A DNA stretch of 64,000 nt from Sophora flavescens (Eukaryota; Streptophyta; Magnoliopsida; Fabales; Fabaceae), in contig CM061065.1 of assembly GCA_030762895.1 (NCBI GenBank), positions 65,890,200 through 65,954,199 on the forward strand, read 5' to 3'. The position numbers and the translations under genes are program-made. The notes below the pieces were generated by a model that saw nothing but the letters and a program-made list of their open reading frames with translations, did not search any database and was not told where the DNA came from. This document shows positions 11,400-23,593 of this stretch, in pieces. Numbering within the stretch: the stretch's first letter is position 1; each line of letters begins with the position of its first letter.

Positions 11400-11860
11400 G
11401 CTCTCTCTCTCATTGTCTCACTATGTCACTGTCTATCATTTCCCCCCTCATTTCAGGGCTCATTCTGGTCACATTGCTCACACCACCACCACCACAACGC
11501 CCTCCCTCACACTGATCGAGGTAATTGCTTCTCTCTGTCTTTCGCTACATTGTTGTTTCTGTTGTGTGTTGTGTGTACATTGATGTTGTGTGTGTGTGTG
11601 TGTGTTGTGAGTGTGTGTTTGTTGTGTGTTCTGTGTACTAAAGTTTGTGTGTTCAATTGGATTGTAAGCATAGGGTAGGTGTGTCTCACCGTGTTTGATG
11701 TGTATTGTGCATTTGGGGTGCTCTCTGTGTGTGTCTGTTTGGGATGTTTGTGTGTGTGTGTGTGTGTGTGTGCAGAGATGTGTGTTTAGTGTATGTGTGT
11801 GTGTTTAGTGTATGTGTGTGAGTTTAGGGATGTGTGTTTTTGTGGTAGTGCATTCATTTT
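11400..11860. repeat. CT-rich and TG-repeat stretch in the CACTA-1 leader
   Basis: CTCTCT-rich sequence gives way to (TG)n runs at about 11584-11608 and 11750-11772. A long open frame here (11166-11678) is low-complexity and is not supported as a gene; the stretch could be an untranslated first exon, since GGTAAG and similar donor-like sites occur. Confidence 0.6.
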
Positions 11861-12178
11861 TTATAGGATGCTTGATCTTCTCATTTCGTGATGAGGGTTG
11901 AATTTTGTATAGAGATGGCAAAATTAACTTAATTTTTTTTTTGTAATTCTGCCTTTGTATGAACTTATTAAAAAAAATTGTAACTTATGGGTTGAATTTA
12001 ACCACTTATGTCTAAACAGGGTGTTGGATTGCAGTTTTTTTACTTTGTCACCACCACTTGTTGAACCAGAGTCCCCTTATCTTTGTGTGCTTGGAGTTGA
12101 GGTAAGTAAAATACTCTCTCTTATTCCTTGAATTAAATGGTATTTGTAATGTGTTAAGTGAATTATCGTATTGTTTCT

Positions 12179-12530
12179 TAGTGGAGAGCTGAGCTCAGTA
12201 GGATGTGATCCTGTCCGAAAGGCAGGATGTCTGGTTATGTGCTGATAATTTATCTTTTATGCATGTGTTTACCAATATGTGTTGTTTGTTAGTGGAGAGC
12301 GGAGCTCAATAGGATGTGATCTTGTCTGATTGTATGCTGATAATTTAATGTTTATGCATGTGTTTGTCAATATGTGTTGTTTGTTAGTGGAGAGCGGAGC
12401 TCAATAGGATGTGATCCTGTCCGAAAGGCGGGATGCTGGTTGTGTGCTGATAATTTAGAAATTATGCATGTGTTTGACAATTAACTGCTACTTGTTAGTG
12501 GAGAGCGGAGCTCAATAGGATGTTTGATAC
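12179..12530 (+). repeat. Four-copy tandem repeat of about 96-111 bp in the CACTA-1 leader
   Basis: Copies start with AGTGGAGAGCGGAGCTCAAT at about 12179, 12290, 12386 and 12496 and carry GGATGTGATCCTGTCCGAAA in the first and third. They lie upstream of the conserved TNP2 leader. Confidence 0.85.
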
Positions 12531-12649
12531 AATATTTAATCGAAGTTTGTATTGATTTACGCTGCAATTTATATAAGCTCAACAATGTTGCAATATTTAT
12601 AGGTTAATGGTTTTATTTTCTGTTAGAGTTAATAATTAATTTACGAAAG

Positions 12650-13080
12650 CCTTAGTTTCCTATTTGAGATTCAATATTAATGAGCATGCGTAACGTATCA
12701 AGGTATGCATGCTCATTGTATTGAATCTTGAATTGTCCAAGTGAGACAGTTTGGGAAAAAACCTTTTTCACACTCGTACAATAGTCATTTCAATGTTCAA
12801 ATGCCTTATATACTTGTTGAAATCTCGGTCTGATGCATTTCCTTTTGTTCTCCTGGTGCATACTTGATCGCGGTGATTATGACCGTGCTCGAGTCGTGTA
12901 AATTGGAGACCGATGGGAAATGCAGCCGAAATTTTGTCAAGTATAAGGTATTTGAATATGGGAATAACTATTAGTAGCCGAGTGTGGCAAAGGTTTCTTC
13001 TTGAATGGGATAGGTTCATACCTTGTCATAAGAACGAGATTGATGGAGTTATTGGAATGCACCGTAATATATAAGTGTTA
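12650..13080 (+). other. TNP2 leader region shared with CACTA-2
   Basis: This stretch matches the reverse complement of about 26830-27245 in CACTA-2. Shared pieces include TTGAATTGTCCAA, GCATTTCC(T/G)TTTGTTCTCC, TGCAGCCGAAATTTTGTC and the run CATACC(T/C)TGTCATAAGAA. It contains no long frame and directly precedes the TNP2 start, so it is probably a 5' untranslated or intron segment of the transposase gene. Confidence 0.75.
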
Positions 13081-13114
13081 TTGTAGGATTGGTCAGGCTA
13101 TTTAATTGCCAGCA

Positions 13115-16100
13115 ATGGATATTCCGGAGAATCGGAAATGGATGTATCGTAGGTTGGATCGGAATAAACGTCTTAGGGAAGAGTATAGAGTTGGAGTGGG
13201 TGAGTTTATAGAGTTTGTTGTTAGCCAGGAGAGATTTATACGGTACGGCGGTGATCAATTGAGGTGTCCTTGCAAAAGATGCAAGTGTCAATCTTTCAAA
13301 AGCGTGGATGGAGTTGTAGCCGATCTTTATGAGAAGGGCTTCATGCCCGATTACTATTGGTGGAGTAACCATGGTGAGACGTTGCCTGACTTAAACCCGA
13401 TTGTGGCTGAAGGTTCGTACTATGGAAGTGGTGACGGAGAGGAAGAATTGAATCCATACGAGCAGATGATAATGGATCATGCTGGACCATCGGTTGGTGT
13501 TGTACTAGAAGAAGATGGTGGAGAAGATGGTGGAATGGGTTCCCAATACATAGAGGAGAATCCGAATCCCGAAGCTCAAAGATTCTATGATATCTTTAGT
13601 CTTGCACGATCTCCATTGTGGGAAGGATGTCGGGAGTACACGGAGTTGTCGATGTGCATGGAATGGTTGAGTATCAAATCTGACTACAATATGCAAGAAG
13701 GCTGTTTTAATCGCCTCACCAGGTCAGTGTCCAAGGCGTTGCCAGAAGGCAATCGGATGCCTACAAGTTTTTATCATGCTAAGAAGTCCGTGGAAAATTT
13801 GGGTCTGGGGTGTTTGAAAATTGATTGTTGCCCGAATGGATGTATGTTGTACTATAAGGATGATTCAGCGGAAAGCATAACATGTTGTCGATTTTGTGGT
13901 GCGGATCGGTATAAGACAACCACTAGGATGGGCATTGAGAAGAAGAGGTCGATAAAAAAGATGTGGTACTTTCCGCTCGATTAAAAACTTACAAGATTGT
14001 ACTCTTCAATGGCCACTGCAGCTCACATGAGGTGGCATAGTGAGCATGAGAGGGAGCAAGATATCTTGTGTCATCCATCTGATGGAGAAGCTTGGAAGCA
14101 TTTTGATAGGGTTCATCTGGCATTTTCACAGGACCCTCGCAATGTCCGATTGGGGTTATCTGCTGATGGATTTAATCCTTTTGGGCAGTCTGGAAAAGCA
14201 TATTCTTGTTGGCCGGTTATCCTGACTCCGTACAATCTTCCCCCGGGGATGTGCATGAAGCGGGAGTTTATGTTCCTAACAGTCATAATTCCGGGTCCGT
14301 CTAATCCAAAAGGTAAGATTGATGTGTACTTGCAGCCGCTGATAGATGAGTTGACAATCTTTGTGGAATGATGGTGTGTTGACATATGACGTATCTTTGA
14401 GGCAGAATTTCATCATGAAAGCAGCTTTAATGTGGACGATCAACGACTTTCCTGCTTATGGGATGATGTCGGGTTGGATGACCGCGGGGAAGCTTGGATG
14501 CCCAATATGTATGGAGCGATCGAAGGCATTCACGCTTAAACACAGTCGAAAGATCTCATATTTTGATTGTCATCGTCAATTCCTTCTGGAAGATCATCCT
14601 TATAGGCGGAACAAGAATGCATTCAAGAAGCGTTGTGCGGAGAGAACACCGCCTCCACCACGTTTGACTGGTCCAAATGTATGGCGCAGAGTACAAGATC
14701 TTACCGCTCGTCCATGAAACCCAAGGAGAACATATTCCTGATTATGGCGTCAACCATAATTGGACAAAACAAAGTATATTTTGGAGGTTGCCGTATTGGA
14801 GGACGCAGCTTCTCCGTCACAACATTGATGTCATGCATACTGAGAGGAATGTGTTTTTGAATGTGTTTGACACTGTGATGGACATCAAGGGGAGGACAAA
14901 GGATACAAATAAAGCCCGATTGGACCTGGCTGACATTTGTAATCGGAAGGAGCTTGAGTTGCAAGACGGTGGTCGTGGCAGACTTATCAAACCGAAGGCA
15001 AGTTATACACTAAGCAAAGCACATAAATTGGCCGTCTGTAAGTGGGTTAAAGAACTAAAGTTACCAGATGGGTATGCTTCCAATCTGGGTAGATGTGTTG
15101 ACATTAAGGAAGCAAAGTTACATGGAATGAAGAGTCATGATTGCCACGTGTTCATGCAACGGTTGCTTCCAATTGCGTTCGACGCATTATCGAAGCAAAT
15201 TTGGAACCCACTTGTTGAGCTTAGCCACTTTTTCAGGGAGCTTACATCGACAACACTAAATGTGAATCAATTAAAGGATATGGAAGTCAAGATACCCGTT
15301 TTGTTATGTAAGCTGGAGCAAATCTTCCCGCCGAGTTTCTTTGATTCCATGGAACACCTGCCAGTTCATCTACCTTACGAAGCAAGAGTTGGTGGCCCAG
15401 TCCAATACCGCTGGATGTATCCATTTGAGAGGTAAACAACAACAACTATTTTACTTAATACATATGAAATTCACGAACACGAGAGCGTAGTTTAGCTTTC
15501 CCTAAAACTAGTAATTATTTGTATGTATCCCTCTGTAATAGGTTCCTGCACTCCCTTAAACACAAAGTCAAGAACAAGGCACGAGTGGAGGGTTCCATTT
15601 GTGAAGCATACTTAGTAGAGGAGACTTCCACTTTTGCCTCTTATTACTATCCGGACGAAGTTAACACGAGAAGGACAAGGATGCCTAGAAACGTTGATTC
15701 AGGCGAAGGATGTTCAACTAATCCTCCTATATCAATATTCAACTATCCGGGCAGATTTAGTGGCAAATCAAAAGGATATTTCTTGGAGCAGCGTGACATT
15801 AATGCTGCTCATCTGTATATCCTTCAAAATTGTGAAGAGGTGGCGCCATATTTAGAGTAAGTTTCTACAACGTCTTTAATAAGTTCAATTGACATTTATT
15901 ATTATTAATTGTCCTGCTGTTAATCTCCCATATGTAGGATGTACGACAATTTTCTAAGGGATCTCCAACCTGACATTTCAAACGATCAGGTTGATCGAGA
16001 AATTACTTCTCACTTTGCTACGTGGTTCAGTAAATATGTAGGTTAAGCATCTTCATTTTTTGAAGCATACATTTTATCTCCTTAAATATATAGCATGTAT

Positions 16101-16857
16101 AAGAATAATATAATATTTGATTGTTTAGGTACTAGATCCAGAAAACAATGTTCAAAATCCATTGTTGACAAATTTGGCATGGGGGCCTAACAGATGGGTT
16201 ACATCATGGAATATTTATATTGTAAATGGATATAAATTTAACACAAAAACATGGAATGAAGGAATGAAGACGTGTAACTATGGTGTTTGTGTGCGAGCCA
16301 CTGATGGCAATGTAGAGGATGATTTCTATGGGGTTCTAACTGACATCCTTGAACTCGATTATACCGGTTTCCCCGTGATGAAATTAGTTATCTTCAAGTG
16401 TGATTGGTTTGATCCTACTCTTGACGTAGGGACAAAAATAGATAAAAATTATGGTATTGTTCAAGTTAGGCTGTCTCGAAGGTATAATAAGGCGTACGAC
16501 CCATTCATTTTTTCACAACAGGAAGAGCAGGTTTATTACTCGCCATATCCCGAAGGACATCATGGCTGGTTGGGTGTTATTAAGATAAAGACTCGCAGTA
16601 TAATTACTGATAATGTAATCAACCAGTCTGAAAAAGATGCTCCGTACCAAGATGATGAGTTTTCAAGACCCCACGTACCATTGCAAATTACGTCGGACAT
16701 TATTGTTAATTCTCTGGCGGACATTTCCGGAAATGGGGAAGAAGTTGAAAGAGAGTTAATGGATCAATCCGAGTTGGACGCATCTAGCGAAGGTACATTC
16801 CGATCAAGTGATACTGATGAGAGTGAGGGTGAATTTAGTGACGGAGATTCTACTTAG
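13115..16857 (+). pseudogene. TNP2-like transposase gene of CACTA-1
   Basis: The proposed start is the ATG at 13115 (MDIPENRKWMYRRLDRNK). An N-terminal transposase-associated zinc domain follows (CPCKRCKC). The catalytic core carries LGLSADGFNPFG and, further on, RHNIDVMHTERNVF, the acidic residues typical of TNP2. Later exons carry the DUF4218/DUF4216-type tail. Inferred exons are 13115-15431, 15542-15856, 15938-16037 and 16129-16857, all with GT...AG borders and matching phase. Damage: a TAA at 13982-13984 and frameshifts near 14365 and 14700. The protein would bind the element ends and cut them; this copy should not be functional. Confidence 0.92.
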
Positions 16858-16969
16858 GTAATTTATTTATGTCATAATTCATTGTGTGAATGTCATTCTA
16901 CTTATTAGGTAATTTATTTTTGTATTATTTACACTGTTGTGTAATCATATTTTCATTTTTTTCACAGAT

Positions 16970-18580
16970 TGCAGATTCCTCCGGAGGTAGGGGGTCGTCG
17001 TGGAGGTCGTCTTTGCGAGAGTCCCTTCGCCGGCCGACCCACAGCCTTCAGATCGAGACCACCCTACCAGCACCTCTGTTGACGGGACACCTCAGGGTGA
17101 TGGAGTTGCACCCCCCACCCATCCTCATGTGGTCGGGACACAGGCTGCACCCTCATCATCCACGCCTACGATGATAGGACCATCATCATCATCGGGACAG
17201 GAGAGTCGTGGTCCATCCGACAGCAGGATTCTTCTTATCCCCAGGGGGGATAACGAGTATGCTAATTTAATTTTTTAATATATATAAAGTATCGTTAATT
17301 TCTATTTACTTGTTTTTTAAATTTAATTATAACATTTATTAATGCTCTAATTTTGCTGCAGCTTTCTGCCCGCGAAGGGCCCTTCTGATTCGATATCGAA
17401 GATCCTGCGATGCAAGTTTGATGGTCCATGGCCTACATGGAAGGCCATCCCACTGGGCCATAGGGATCAGTTGTTTCTAGAGTTTAAGGTAACAATTTAT
17501 TAAGTTTTTTAAATTAAATTTACATTTTATATATGTACACACGAATTTCCTAACAACTGTAAGTTGCAGAAAGAGTATAGGTGGGACTTAGCTTTAGAGG
17601 CTCTCGTCCGGGACATATTTGAGCATAAAGGCTCACTGGTCATGAAGAATCTGATGAACAAGCTGAGGAAGGGTCGAGAATAAGGGGAGGTGGGTGGATC
17701 CACGAGATCAAGAGGCAGCTGGACCAATCTTGGGCTACTGACAAGTTCCAGGAGATCCATGCCACAGCTCGGCGTAATCGAGCTTCTGATGGTGGCGCAT
17801 GTGCTTGGACCGGTGGGTCTAAATCAGCCGCCGCCCACTACGACGAGCTGGTAATACATTAAACTTTTGACTTAATATACTATTTAATTAATTAGTTTTC
17901 ATTTTTAATTATTCTTATGAATTTAATATTATATTATTCTGTGCAGAAAGCACGAAACAATGAGCCCCATCTGCTATGGAGTTGGTGGAGAGGACGAAGT
18001 CGGGGACATGGGTCAACGACAAGGCCCGTAACTATGCTGTAAGCAAAAAAATAATTTAGTGTTTACTTGTAATTTATTATAAATGATTTGTTAATATTGG
18101 ATATAATTTTAACTAAATCTCTTCAACTATACTTTGTAGGTGGGCTTCAATGAGAAGAAGGACGATGCCATATCACGTGCCTCACAGTCACAAGATGAGG
18201 CTTTGACTGGTGATGGCTGCTCTCCTGTCTCCGTCGACGATAATGCCATTTATTTGGAGGTTGTCGGGGGAAGGAACAAGAAGGGGCACGTGTATGGCCT
18301 CGGACACGTGGGAGCCGAGTTCATCGCTTCATCGTCCGGCACGCTTGCTCCTTGCTGCGCCGATACCGTCCCTCAGGAGCAGTTCCACCAAATGCAGGAC
18401 ACCATCACGCAGCTGAACGCGGAGCTTCGGGAGAAGAGCGAGAGAGAGCAGCTGATGGCGAACCAGATTGCACAGTTGACTCGGGAACACCAGCAGCTGA
18501 TGCAAAGTAGCATCGAGCGAGGGCGGTTTCTTGGTGGTGTTGGAGCAGATGAGGATCCGGACTCCGATTGCTCGAGATGA
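16970..18580 (+). pseudogene. Ptta/TNP1-like gene of CACTA-1
   Basis: The second CACTA gene, on the same strand, about 110 bp after TNP2. Inferred exons: about 16974-17256 (low-complexity, Ser/Pro-rich), 17362-17488 (CKFDGPWPTWKAIPLGHRDQ), 17570-17850, 17947-18038 and 18140-18580. The last carries the family signature KGHVYGLG and a coiled-coil-like, Gln-rich end (QMQDTITQLNAELREKSERE). Frameshifts lie near 17680 and 17970. TNP1/TNPA-type proteins bind the subterminal repeats and assist the transposase. There is no ULP1 domain, unlike the equivalent gene of CACTA-2. Confidence 0.85.
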
Positions 18581-18938
18581 TGCTTTGACGGCCATGCGCT
18601 GCTGCCGCTCCACCGGTTCCGCCGCCACTCACGTCTGTCTACTCCGAGAGGACGATCAGCTAGCAGACGGCGGTGGTACGGACGCTGAGGATGATTGGAT
18701 TCCTCCATCTCCCCCTCATCATGACTGATTTTTTTCTCTCCATATTTTTGACTTTAAACGATTCTTGTACGACATTTTAGATGATTCTTTTTATATATAT
18801 TTATTCTTTCTTATGATTGTATATTTCATAAGTAATTTGGTGTGTTTTATTAGTAAGTTTGCTAACGTTTAAAGAAAACCAGAAATAAAAATTTTATTTT
18901 AAAAATTTAAATTTTTTAAAAAAAATTTATAACCAGTT

Positions 18939-19315
18939 TAGCGACCGAATTGGAAATCAATAATTCGGTCGCTAAACTGTATTTCACATTTACAGATGAG
19001 GTATAGCGACCGAATATCCGTCGCTAATATAGGTTAACAATAACCAAAATTAGCGATCGAATTAGCAACCGATTATCGGTCGCTAGAAATGGTTACCCCA
19101 AAAATGCGACCAACCTAATAGCGACCGATTATTATTATGTAGCGACCGAATTTACGGTCGCTAATTAGCGATCGAAATAATATTTCGGTCGCTAAAACCT
19201 TAGCGACTAGGTATTCAGCTACCACCATAAATCGGTCTCTGATTCGGTCGCTAAAACAAATAGCGACCGATTTACATGGTTTAGCGACCGAAAATTACGG
19301 TCGCTAAACAATTGT
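18939..19315. repeat. Right subterminal repeats of CACTA-1
   Basis: Repeated TAGCGACCGAAT / ATTCGGTCGCTA motifs in both orientations, with slightly altered copies such as TAGCGATCGAA. They mirror the left end. Confidence 0.9.
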
Positions 19316-19327
19316 TTTTTTGTAGTG

Positions 19328-20160
19328 AAAGCACCCAAGGATTTGACAGAAGGTTGGCACCTACATACGGCTTGCCACCAAGTTATACCCCACCAATAAT
19401 GGCATAGACTGGGATTGGAAGTGCCTTGTTAAATGAGGCAGGGGAGTCTATGGCCGCTGGAGGCCAATTGCAGAGCCCGTCAACCCCAGGGGCAACTCGT
19501 TGGAATACGTGTTTCGCGAGTCAAGCCAACCAGAATAACCGTGGTTGAGGCCAAACTAATGGCCAGAACCAACGAATTGGCCAAGGTGCGTTGAGTACTG
19601 GTGCCTCGAGAGAGATGCCCGCCAATACGGTTGGGCTGACATTGAATTCGTTGGCGAATATTCAACAATAAGTTGATGAGAGTAACCACGAGATGGTTCA
19701 CATGTTCACCTAGCAGATGAGGGCAATGATAACCCCTCTGACGGAAATAACCAATATCGCGTGCATGGCACTAGCGGAACAAATTGGTCGGCTCAACTGG
19801 ATGTTAGGCGATAATGAAGAACACGCCAACAATCCTGGTCGAATGAGGCTACGCATGGGGGACATACCCCAGCCTCGAGTGGGAAATGACCAGGTAGAGC
19901 CACCAAATCCACCACCTCACATACAATATGGAGATCATGAGATGTTGAGACGTGGTAATGAGGAGCAAATGGCTAGAAATAATCTGGCCATGCAGTTGCT
20001 TTGACGGGATAATGTCGAGGAAAAAGTAAATCTCAACGACATTAATCAGGCTGTCGAACAGGTAATGAACCGATTCGGGTTTAACATTGGTTATGCTAAC
20101 CAACCTTACTTCGTGTCGGCATTCCCGGAGTGGATCCAACAAGTGGAATTACCTAAGTGA
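19328..20160 (+). pseudogene. Gag of the Tat-like element, part 2
   Basis: Gag coding resumes with the right target duplication AAA and continues through several in-frame stops. A longer open piece lies at 19717-20004 (TEITNIACMALAEQI). The conserved gag stretch FGFNIGYANQPYFVSAFPEW sits near 20080-20140. The frame is lost at about 20160, where the element is truncated. Confidence 0.65.
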
Positions 20161-20660
20161 CATTTTAGGGTCCCCCCTCCCTAATCGACACTTTGATGTC
20201 ATTAACACCCCGGTTAGGTTGTTGTCACTTTAAATTGACTATCCACACTTCTTATTTTCTATTAATCAATTTTAGTCTCATTTTTTTATTTTGTAAATTA
20301 AACTGTGATTAGTTAATAAGGAATGTCATTAACCAATTGGAAATACCAATACTCTCATCCAATACTTACGTTACGATAACTATATGAAATATCTAGACAA
20401 GGCTCCTCAAGAAAGTGTCTCTAAATTGAACATGTAATATTATATCTATCATTATTTGATAATTGAGGGTCACAGGCTCATTTTTGACTGTTTATTATTG
20501 AGACAAACTTAAAAGAAGTCTTTTTCGAAATATCCAAGCCATACTTGCAGTTAAAAAAAAATTGACATTTGTTATTGTCTAAGCTTTACATGTTTTACAA
20601 ATGAAAAAAGAACTCATTATTTTATGATTTAATGCCAACTTTTGTGTTGTTTCTTATTAG
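20161..20660. other. AT-rich stretch, upstream intron or flank of the O-methyltransferase remnant
   Basis: No coding frame is recognised. The stretch ends in a pyrimidine-rich TTTGTGTTGTTTCTTATTAG acceptor next to the first O-methyltransferase exon seen, so its right part is probably intron. The first exon with the dimerisation domain was not found. Confidence 0.45.
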
Positions 20661-20976
20661 GAAGAATGTAAAAGATGCATTAGTAGACGGGACTAATGAA
20701 TACTCTGAAAAAGTCTATGGAATGCCGTTTTTCCAATACATGGAGGCAAATAAAGAGCTGTTAGACATTTTTATTAAAGCAATGGTTCATGTCAGTACAT
20801 TAGATGTAAAAATGGTACTTAAAGTATATGATGGATTTGAGGGAGTATATCAACTCTTGTTGATGTAGGAGGTGGAGCAGGACAGTCCTTAAAACCGATT
20901 ATTTCTAAGTATCCTACAATAAAAAGAATTAATTTTGATTTGCCACATGTGGTTCAAAATTCACCACCACATCCAG
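20661..20976 (+). pseudogene. O-methyltransferase pseudogene, central exon
   Basis: The exon encodes the middle of a class-II plant O-methyltransferase (caffeic-acid/isoflavonoid type): KVYGMPFFQYMEANKEL, then VKMVLKVYDGFEGV and the S-adenosylmethionine-binding motif LVDVGGGAG, ending INFDLPHVVQNSP. Extra bases TA near 20848 (GTATATC) shift the frame just before the cofactor motif. The exon has a good acceptor (TTATTAG) and donor (CCAG|GTACAT). The substrate cannot be told. This is the only host gene recognised in the window. Confidence 0.88.
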
Positions 20977-21066
20977 GTACATAACTATATTTGCGTTTTT
21001 TCTTTGTACAGCCTAAATATTTTGAATGATGGTGTAAGTTTTATCCAAATTATTGATTATTATTTA

Positions 21067-21117
21067 GAAAACACTCTCATTTCATGGAGGGATAGGTGAT
21101 GCCATCATACTGAAGGT
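21067..21117 (+). pseudogene. O-methyltransferase pseudogene, short damaged exon
   Basis: After a TTATTTAG acceptor, a short frame ends in GDAIILK followed by a GTTAGC donor. This matches the segment that precedes the methyltransferase active-site exon, but the part before it looks shortened compared with the family. CACTA-2 begins 63 bases further on, inside the following intron. Confidence 0.65.
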
Positions 21118-21202
21118 TAGCAAACTAATTGAGACTTCAAATTTAATTTTCAAGAATTCTATTCAGCATATCAAAATATCACTAGTACAGAAAAGGGATT
21201 CC

Positions 21203-21545
21203 ACATCGGTTATTTTTGACTTTTCACATCGGTTTTCAAACTGATGTTGAAAAGACCGATGTGGTTTATTGCCACTTTACACATCGGTTTTGAAACCGAT
21301 GTGTAAAGTACATTTTTAACAGCGGTTTTCTCTCTTACCGATATGGAAAATTAATTTGTCAATTGGTAACCTATTGGAAATTTCACTTTCCACATCGGTT
21401 TTGCCAAAACCGATGTGGAAATTTCACTTTCCACATCGGTTTTATCAAAAATCGATGTGTAAAGTGAAATTTCCACATCGGTTTTAACAAAAACCGATGT
21501 GGAAAGTGAAATTTTCACATCGGTTTTGGAAAAACCGATGCGTAA
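21203..21545. repeat. Left subterminal repeats of CACTA-2
   Basis: Repeated CCACATCGGTTTT and AAAACCGATGTGG, several as facing pairs that form hairpins (for example CACATCGGTTTTGCC followed by AAAACCGATGTG at about 21390-21419). Confidence 0.9.
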
Positions 21546-21866
21546 AGTCTCATTTTTTTTAATTCTTTTATTTACATTTCAGTCATTCCTTTCCCCTGTT
21601 TCAGTAATGCAGATCAATACCAGAATAACATACTGTAAATATTCTAAACACAATCACTTTTGTATGACAAAAACACAACTAATATATATTGAATTTATTA
21701 CGATCAATACATATGTAAGATCAATAACATTCAGACAATAAAGATAATTAGAAACCAAAAAGCTACATGATATATTATAGGTTTCATATCAAAATACATA
21801 TGATCAGTCAAAAGTACACTATAGCTAGTACATGATAAGTTTTTAAACTAACTACATATATACAAA

Positions 21867-23554
21867 CTATGGTTGGTACACTTCAAGAAAGAAAGTTGCC
21901 CAACGCCTCTTTATGTTGATGATGTCGGAATCAGATAATGGAGTTGGATTGTTGAATATCTGCAAGTTTAATTGGACAAAAGATTATATCTTTTAAGTAA
22001 TAAACTAACATAAAACATATAACGAATCTATAACTATTACTTCTAATTGTGTCAATTAACATTTACCTCGTGCCATCTTTCAGTGATCCTGGAGGAGATA
22101 ATTTCCAACATCCACTGGATCACATAGTAGCCACATTCCCATGATCCACGTTGTATACGTGACTACGTACAAATGAAACCCAATTAGAATATGAGCAATT
22201 AAATAGAAATCAATAATTATACCCACTGCATTTGCTGCATTTGAACTAATAAATATCTTACGCTAGGAATAATCCATCTGATAGCCTGAGTACGCCTTTC
22301 ACCACGCAACATGTGGTTTGCAGTAATAGACCTATCATGACAAAAACATTAATTAAAGTATATCTAATAGATTTCAGATAATTAAAACAACTGCATTACT
22401 GATTATAAAGTATTTTAATGCTTACGTTTCGATGATCGTCTTCAGTGCATTCGCCGGCTTATTTCCCAATGAGCAGAAGAAGACCACAACGTTCATCCTA
22501 GGACACAAGATCAACAGTTGCCAATGCTGGCTGTATTTGCGGAACAATTAGTGACTAAGTAATATATAGTTATACTTAAATAACCGGTACTTACTTATTG
22601 AGATAAGGCGCAAGGTAGATTTGATGATCGTCTCGAGCAAGTATATCACGTATGGTGGTGACCGGGTCTTCTGATGCTAGGAGAACATCACCCTGAATGA
22701 ACATGGGGTCAATGAACCCATAAAGGGCGAGGTTACCCTGGTCAACTAACATACGATGCATATACCTAATATATTGGAAAAACATGTTAATTATCATAGT
22801 ATGTAAAAATTAATTACTTAACTTATGAATAAAATGCACTTACATGCACCATAATGATATGTGTGCAGAACTAGCCATTTCTTTATTGAGTATCATCTCC
22901 ATAAGTTCCTTCTTTGGGATATACAGTTCATCACCTGGACTGGCATCATGTTCCAACCTTACCAAGGCTGTATCATTCTCCATGGTGACAACTTGTATAG
23001 CCAGAACTTTAAAAACATCACCATGGCCAGGTGCCCCTTTGTGGATCCCATAAACAACATAGATATATATTAGTAATCACGGATAATTAAGTTATTTAAT
23101 TCGTAATTAACTAAATGGTCAAATGAGTACCTTGGCAGGAGCAGACATCTCTGGTCTTCCTGGATCCGACCTTTTAGGCACAATATCATTTCCAACATCC
23201 TATAACGAATAAAAATAAAGCATTATCTTTAAACAATAATAAATTATTTCAACTATGAATATAGAAAAACATAACTAAGTGAATACCTCAGATGCAACAA
23301 GAAAGCTGACCAGTCTTCTTGGCCAAAGGATGAAGTTACCGGGGGCCTGACCCACTGTTTGAACCTCCTCAGTGGGCACAGGGACTCAAGCATCAGCATC
23401 TCGAATAATCTCAACAACGACCCTCAGCTGATCATCCGGTAATAAACGATGGTGTATGGTATTACCTAAGTTATTATGTGCCCTCCCCAATGCCACTAAG
23501 CGCCGATGATGATGATCATCAACATACAGCTCACACCTATCAGGGTCGTCGTCG

Positions 23555-23593
<39 letters not shown>

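Larger units (their letters stand above)
10654..19327 (+). mobile_element. CACTA-1: En/Spm-type DNA transposon, 8674 bp
   Basis: The element begins CACTACAAAAAAA and ends TTTTTTTGTAGTG, a 13-bp perfect terminal inverted repeat. It is flanked by the 3-bp duplication AAA (10651-10653 and 19328-19330), as expected for CACTA elements. Both ends hold many copies of the subterminal motif TAGCGACCGAAT in both orientations. Inside, in the usual order, are a leader, a TNP2-type transposase gene (13115-16857) and a Ptta/TNP1-type gene (about 16970-18580). It is full length, but its genes carry frameshifts and a stop, so it is non-autonomous now. It disrupts the gag of the Tat-like element. Confidence 0.95.
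9564..20160 (+). mobile_element. Tat-like Ty3/gypsy fragment (LTR, primer site, gag) split by CACTA-1
   Basis: An LTR (9564-10334), a leader with a primer-binding-like site (10338) and a gag frame starting near 10425 run up to 10653. The same gag continues from 19331 to about 20160 after CACTA-1. The gag then stops at an abrupt break, beyond which an unrelated O-methyltransferase remnant lies. Pol and the 3' LTR are absent from the window, so this is a truncated copy. The Tat assignment rests on the gag segment around 20080-20155 (FGFNIGYANQPYFVSAFPEW) and is moderately sure. Confidence 0.7.

Noticed and set aside
11166..11678. 170-codon frame in the CACTA-1 leader with a run of His
   Set aside because: Low-complexity Ser/Leu/His sequence from CT and CA-rich DNA, with GT-AG-like sites inside; looks like untranslated leader.
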